In this document: one piece after another, positions 58,793 to 64,000 of the stretch
Layout: each line of letters opens with the position of its first letter
Position numbering within the stretch: position 1 is the first letter of the stretch
Origin: Camillea tinctor
Lineage: Eukaryota > Ascomycota > Sordariomycetes > Xylariales > Xylariaceae
Length of the DNA stretch: 64,000 bases
Direction: 5' to 3'
Assembly: GCA_022578605.1 (NCBI GenBank)
Contig: MU394107.1
Span: 227,944 to 291,943, forward strand
Translations under genes and position numbers: made by a program
The notes under the pieces: generated by a model
Databases searched by the model: none
Seen by the model: the letters and a program-made list of their open reading frames with translations, nothing else
What the model was told of the DNA's origin: nothing

Positions 58793-59896
58793 TCAATACG
58801 CCACCGATCGCCCATTAATCGTCAACTCCGCGCTGTACAGCTGGCGCGACCCGCCCCCTCCCTGGTTCGCAGCCAGCCGCCCATGGAACACCACCGACCT
58901 GCCATTAGGATCGATGTCGAGGCCGCCGGGGCCGTAGATACCGACGTTGCTGACGGTGCGGAGCAGGATGCCGCGGTTAGTGTAGGCGCCGTCGATGGTG
59001 CTCGAGAAGGCGTACTCGATGTCGTAGTCGTCGCTGGAGTAGCAGTGGGCGCTGTAGAACAGGATGAAGTTGCCGTTGGAGATCTTGTAGAGCGAGGGCG
59101 CTTCGACGACGCCGTTGTTGGAGGCACCCTCGTTGTCTAGGATGGTCTTCGGGCTGCCGATGAGCGTGATGGCGTCACGTGCTACTTTCTGGATCTTGAT
59201 CGGGGTCGGGGTGTAGCCGCCAGAGGGGGTGCCGCCTTGGCAGGTCGTGGCGCCCCCGAGACTGTTGCCGTCGACTTTCCAGAGAATCCAACGGTTTACG
59301 CCGTCGTCGTAGCCCGACGCATCGATTGCGCCTCCACCGGCGGCGTCACATATAAGCGGTGATGAGCGTGGCGTGAAGGGACCCAGAGCTCTGGTGGATG
59401 TAGCTACCCCTATACAGTGATTACCGCCGTTCTGGCGAGCAGTGTAGTACATAACATAGACCCCGGCATCCTAGGTAGGAGTTTTTTTGTTAGATCTTAG
59501 AATCTGCGGATTATTCTAACATATTATGAAACTCACATTCTTTTGGACATCTGGGGCCCAGATTCCCCTGTCGGTAGGTGATACCCAAGGTCCCGGATCT
59601 GGGAGCGCGTCGTTGCCCGTGAGTGTCCAGGAGAATGTGTCGGAGGATACGGCGACGGGGATACTCTTGCCGTTCGAAGACGTAGCATAAGCCTTCCAGG
59701 AACCGTCACCCCAAATCAGACTTGGGTCGGGAAAATTAGCCCCCATGAAGGGTCCTGCAAGTCGTCGGCCTTGGATGCCGTTGGTCATGTCCACCTTTGT
59801 TATGTTGGCGAGCTCTATAGTTGGTAGGGCCTCCTCCTGTGATGCCGGGAGGCATGCGGCGAGGCCAACAGCCAATGCATGAAGTAAAAGCTTCAT
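58793..59896 (-). CDS. GH43 glycoside hydrolase (arabinanase/beta-xylosidase type), secreted
   Basis: Minus-strand exons 59896-59537 and 59470-58793; 345 residues. ATG 59896 begins a signal peptide (MKLLLHALAVGLAACLPAS); upstream in-frame sequence is leader. The five-bladed beta-propeller family removes arabinose or xylose from hemicellulose and pectin side chains. The catalytic trio is in order: D57 in FPDPSLIWG (base), D170 in GAIDASG (pKa modulator) and E243 in VVEAPSLYK (acid). The intron (59536-59471) joins VQKN to DAGVYVMYY. The short length (a single domain, no carbohydrate-binding module) suits endo- or exo-arabinanase members of GH43. The region is GC-rich compared with its flanks. 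Same strand as ALG9, 1.6 kb downstream of it. Confidence 0.9.
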
Positions 59897-61498
59897 AGCT
59901 ACTGATTTGAGATGTGCAAAAAATGTCACACGGTCGTCGATCTTCATCGAAGCGGACCAAGGGATGGCAAGGCTTGTAGACTTTATAGTCTTCAGAGAAT
60001 GGTTGAAAAACATCCTTCATCCCTTGGCGTTTCCGCGTGTCCCGGCCAATAATGAAAAACTCAATAACGCCTTCATTCCAGCCATCATGCTGTGTCCAAA
60101 ACAGGCACAGCTGATGTCCCGCACCAATGACCATCGACCACATCTTGCCGGTTGTAAGGCAGAGGTACTATAGCAAGACTGCCAACATTAGCGCAGACGT
60201 AAGTAAGACTGCTAGGTTCTCAGCACGTGAGGGGCTTTTGAGTGAGAGGATCATGATGATTAGACACTATCGACACAACAGGCCCGAGGTTGGGTGTCAA
60301 GATGGCATGGCCGCGGTACAGTTGACAGATGCGTGGCGGAACCAGCCAAGCATTGTCCCCCTTCACCCATGACAAACTAACCATGTTTTTCGAAAGGAAA
60401 GTAAAAACGACGTCACATCACAGCCATCCTCAAAGTCGTGTCTCATAAAATATATAGCTTCGACGCACGACACCTGCCCAATTTGGCCCACTTGGGATGA
60501 AAGGAAGCTTGTCATTGTGTGCATTCGGACCTAGTTTTGAAAAGGGCAGGGTTGTGGGGAGAAAAGGTTGGGGGGACTCAAGCAAGCCATCCTGCATGGA
60601 TCGTATGGATGGTGCAGAACTAGAATGCCTGTCGTAAATCATACATAGCAACCAAGAAAAGTCAATGATCTCCGTCAAAATCCAGAGCCTCGATGAGCTT
60701 AAATTGACAGCAACAAAAAGAGGTAACGACGGCAGGGTTGTAGTACAGTTCTTCTCCATAACAGGTAATTCTCGGCCAGTTCTATCTACAATCTTTTTCT
60801 CTGGGTTGTTTAGAGTCTGGCGGGAGTTTTTAACTTAGGAATATATTCCTAAATACCCTAAATGCCGAATAGACCTGTGATTCGATCCATGTGTGAAACA
60901 CTGCCTCTAAATTTGACCAGTAAGAGTTAGTTCCGACCGAGTTGGCTGGATGACAAGATCGCGTGCCATAAGGAAAATACTGAGACCTGAGCCAACCACT
61001 TGAGGGAAGCTTGAGCCTAACCCAATAATATCGCCAAGTACTTCCACGCTAATCCCTACCAGCCCCTATTCACACCAGTTTATTGGCAGTTGCCGGTTCG
61101 GCGTGCATCGGCAGCAATGCCCATACTTGTTCGGATCCGTAGAAGAAAAGCAAGGAATGTTTCCCCGCAGGGCTGACCGCAGACCCTGCATCTGCAACGA
61201 TTTGTATGCTCTCACGTCAGCAATCCTTGCGTGGTGTGGAAATGCCCAACTGATATAAGTGGGGCAGGTCGAAGATGGTCCATCTAGATTGAATCATGGA
61301 ATCACGGGGGAGTAGGATCTGAATGATTTGAGTGCACGTTTCACCAGCTCCGCGTCACCGCAACAGGCCATCAATGGGCACCTCACCGTCCATGGATCCG
61401 GCCAAATTCTCTGCTGGACACGTTACGCCGTCTCAGTCGACCGACGACCACACCAAGTCTTCGGGAGACCAGGGGCAGGCTTCCGGGCCGACACCTTG
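59897..61498. other. Intergenic spacer
   Basis: GH43 promoter and ALG9 downstream region. A minus-strand frame (60759-60430) is unsupported. No gene seen. Confidence 0.5.
59982..59991 (-). promoter_or_regulatory. Probable TATA box of the GH43 gene
   Basis: Minus-strand ACTATAAAG about 90 bases before ATG 59896. Motif and spacing only. Confidence 0.45.
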
Positions 61499-63565
61499 CT
61501 AACGTTTCTGCTGCAAAAGGCAGTGTCTTCCCCATTTCCTCCTGAATTTCTCAGGTACCACCTCCCAGTCTGGGACCCAAAGGACTCTTGCGAGGAAGTG
61601 GGTTTTGCTTGCATCCAGGAATGGCTCGCACTTGACAATTTCCCAATGTTCGGCGTCAGCGACGTAGTCTGGTTCATTTGGAGGGAGCGGATCCTTGTTC
61701 TCAGGGTACTGAGTATCTACCAGGAAGGAACATTGCCTGATATCGACGTATTTCGCCATATCTTCCTCGTTCCGGTCATTCATCCCTCGAGTTGGCAGCC
61801 AGGTTCCGCTCCAGAAGCCAAAGCCGGTTTGCGCCTCCGAGAACTCGCCAGGCAATAACCCACGGAATTCTGACTTGACGAACTTGGCATGCATATCACG
61901 GGGAAGAAAGTAAGAACTAGGGAAGCGGTACCACTCCTTGCCGAAACAAACGGTATCACCGCGTCCTCCGAGGCCCTGTTCCCCGACGACACCCGCCCCG
62001 AGAGGATCATAAAGCCTCAGTGGCGCAGAGTATGCATTATAAATCCCGATGATGCGGGCCACGCCGATATCCAGGGAAAGGAGTATCACACTTGTGACCA
62101 CAAGCAGCTTGAACTGAGCTGGGACCTTCCCGATGAGGGTTTTTGGATCCGAATTACCAAAAGCAGAAAGAATGATGTGTAGTGCTATGGCCGCATTCAA
62201 GGCTATGAATGGGTAAGCCGGATACATAAACCTTTCCTCCTTGTGTGGTTGAGAGGTGAATATACCAAGCCACATATAAAATGGCGCGAGAAACACGAGC
62301 GTCCGTAGTCCGGACTGGAACCCGTGGTGTTTAGAAGAAACAGCCTTTTGAATGAGGAAAAGAGGCAGCGAGATCAAGGCGAGAACAAACCAGATATTGA
62401 AGTTAATGGCGAGGTTGCGAAAGTAGAATGTCCACGGCTCCGTACCGTATAGGTTCGGACCACCGGTAGATGAGAAAATGTTATACTTGACAATGTTCCA
62501 AGGTACGGTCTCAAGTTTTCTATAGAAGAAAGTGTTGATGGCAGTGTCACCGGCCTAAATTAAATTAGAGGGAGTCCATATATAAAAAGACAACTCGGCG
62601 CATAAAATCACTTACGACGAGAATAAGACCGGCAGTAACGCCTCGGACAACCCGGAGCGTGGCCTGGAAGAACTGCTCACGGTCTCCAAGCACGGCAAAG
62701 ATAGCCTCTTCTACCATGAACGGAGCGCAGAGAGCGGAGGCAAAGGGCCAACCTAGAATACCACCGACCGCAAACCACCATATACCCCACGATGTCTTGA
62801 GCCCACCTCGCCAGTTCATGAAGGCGGCAGCTCCAAGCAGGGACGTATACATGGCGAAGCTGGAAGGTAAATAGGCGGTACTGGCATGGAAATTGCCAGG
62901 CGACATGACGGTGGCCATGAGGAAGAAGAATCCGATTCTGGAATTAAGAGTAAAGCTTACGACACGGAAGAGAAGGACTTGGCACAAGGCACATATAAAG
63001 GCCAGGACATATCGGATGAAGTAGAACTCGGCAACCTGCAGCGGTTAGAACATTTATCCGCAGCCGCATATAGATTGCGGTTTGGTTTGGTTCGGTTCGG
63101 TTGGGTGCCGTACCTTGGTGGGGTGAGGCAGAAGCCTGCGGATATTCCCAATCACGGCATGCAATCCCACGTAGAACCAACTCCGGATGGCATAGTCGGG
63201 GGAGTATTCCCAGGTCTGCAAGCCGTAGCCATGGGAGAGGTAATGGGTTGGTTCCCAATAATTGAAGGTCTCGTCGCAATCCTGGATGGGGGCGAAGAGG
63301 GCGGAGACCAGATTGGCAGCAAGGAATATATAGAAGGCGGTAATGGGCTCAATGGCAAATGGAGAGGGCGCTCTAGATAGCTTCAATGTTAGCATAAGTT
63401 GATCTCACTTGAATTTTCTTATTTCGTTGTTGGATTGTTTAGTTGGTAAAACATGCGGCATGTCTTGGATGCAATTCCCACTTGGACGTACTTCTTTTTC
63501 GCATGCTGTGCGCTGGGGTGGACATAAGGGCCGGAGGAGGCCTGTGTTGCTGCTTTAGGAGGCAT
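61499..63565 (-). CDS. ALG9: ALG9-type alpha-1,2-mannosyltransferase (GT22)
   Basis: Minus-strand exons 63565-63492, 63372-63114, 63035-62616 and 62554-61499; 602 residues, all phases consistent. Multi-pass ER membrane enzyme that transfers mannose from dolichyl-phosphate-mannose to the Man6/Man8 lipid-linked oligosaccharide in N-glycan assembly. Family signatures: CDETFNYWEPTHYL in the first lumenal loop (the catalytic Asp/Glu pair of GT22), SRIGFFFL, NLYGTEPWTFYF, and HKEERFMYPAYPF, the GT22 hallmark. Hydrophobic segments are spread over the N-terminal two thirds and the C-terminal third is the lumenal domain. Length and motif order fit ALG9 better than ALG12 or GPI10, which lack this tail. 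The first exon holds only 24 codons; its 118-base intron acceptor was chosen by frame. Confidence 0.92.
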
Positions 63566-64000
63566 GTCTACTGATTGATGAAGTTGGTGACATGACCCAA
63601 TGTGGTGATGTAAAAAAGTGGAAGTTTAATAAAGTAAGAATGTAAGTGAAAGCGGTTAAAGTTGGGATTAGAGTTGAAGTTATGTCTGTCTAGTGTGTTC
63701 AATTGTTGCGATAAGCATAAAAATAAATCTTAGGCGCACATCTCAACTCCCCCCAAAGCTTCAAGTTTTGGGGACACTTCTACAGCTTAAAAAAAGCCAA
63801 TTGGGAATTGGGGGGGCTAGAATGACGTTTCTCTGTAGAGTAGCTACAGCAGTTACTTAGGTACTGCGTAATACATCAACTTACATACTAGTACTAAGTA
63901 CTTAAGGAGTATACACATGACCAGGGGGTCAAATTTTCTGGCCAGGGGGTCAAAAAGCTTAGACCATCACTTTTTGGCCAGGGGGTCGGATTTTTTGACC
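63566..64000. other. Upstream region of ALG9 and start of a repeat-like stretch
   Basis: ALG9 promoter on the left. The right end contains GGCCAGGGGGTC repeats cut by the window edge. Confidence 0.5.
63919..64000. repeat. Direct repeats of CCAGGGGGTC
   Basis: CCAGGGGGTC occurs at 63921, 63942 and about 63978, each followed by an A- or T-rich spacer. GGTCAAAAA and TTTTTTGACC at the end are inverted to each other. The array is truncated by the window end. Confidence 0.65.

Noticed and set aside
61328..61858. 176-codon plus-strand frame opposite ALG9
   Set aside because: Antisense shadow of the ALG9 lumenal tail.

Overview
The window looks like chromosomal DNA of a filamentous ascomycete (Pezizomycotina, probably a sordariomycete). 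Genes carry short GT-AG introns of about 45-120 bases with CTAAC/CTGAC-type branch sites. The gene set is fungal: DPLNW-type MFS transporters, a four-cysteine Ser/Thr-rich wall protein, GH28 and GH43 plant-wall hydrolases, a DUF3433-like relic, ALG9 and a mitochondrial bS21m. Order-level placement is a guess.

Layout. 1.3-2.4 kb: F-box gene, followed by about 6.9 kb without a convincing gene. 9.2-21 kb: MFS transporter, secreted Ser/Thr-rich protein, GNAT acetyltransferase, FAD oxidoreductase (minus), YwbE-type protein with a C-terminal zinc finger (minus), and an HSL-type alpha/beta hydrolase. 21-27 kb: gene-poor DNA with decayed-looking duplications. 27.0-33.7 kb: three homologous multi-exon genes, the most interesting part. 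36.1-42.1 kb: a very long kinesin-14 and bS21m, both minus. 43.3-47.6 kb: RBM25-like splicing factor and an enoyl-CoA hydratase. 48.6-50.2 kb: exopolygalacturonase. 50.5-50.7 kb: homopolymer runs around an assembly gap. 53.1-55.2 kb: second MFS transporter. 56.4-58.4 kb: a DUF3433-like pseudogene and degenerate tandem repeats. 58.8-63.6 kb: GH43 and ALG9, both minus.

The three-gene cluster: one minus-strand gene (28741-26986) is divergent from two plus-strand genes (29363-30869 and 32007-33696). The predicted proteins are 405, 385 and 406 residues. Exon sizes of 64, 86, 285, 67 and 49 bases recur at the same places with the same phases. In two members a predicted helical N-terminal half leads into a hydrophobic stretch of about 55 residues, then a long charged helix. 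That order resembles the alpha-helical pore-forming toxins (HBL/NHE, ClyA, Xax/Yax type). The third member lacks the strongly hydrophobic stretch and the N-terminal PPxY motif. The toxin-like reading rests on layout alone.

The other genes are mixed housekeeping and accessory functions. Plant-polymer breakdown is represented twice (GH28, GH43) with a transporter between them. All splice sites were placed by eye from consensus, reading frame and family similarity; nothing was searched against a database.
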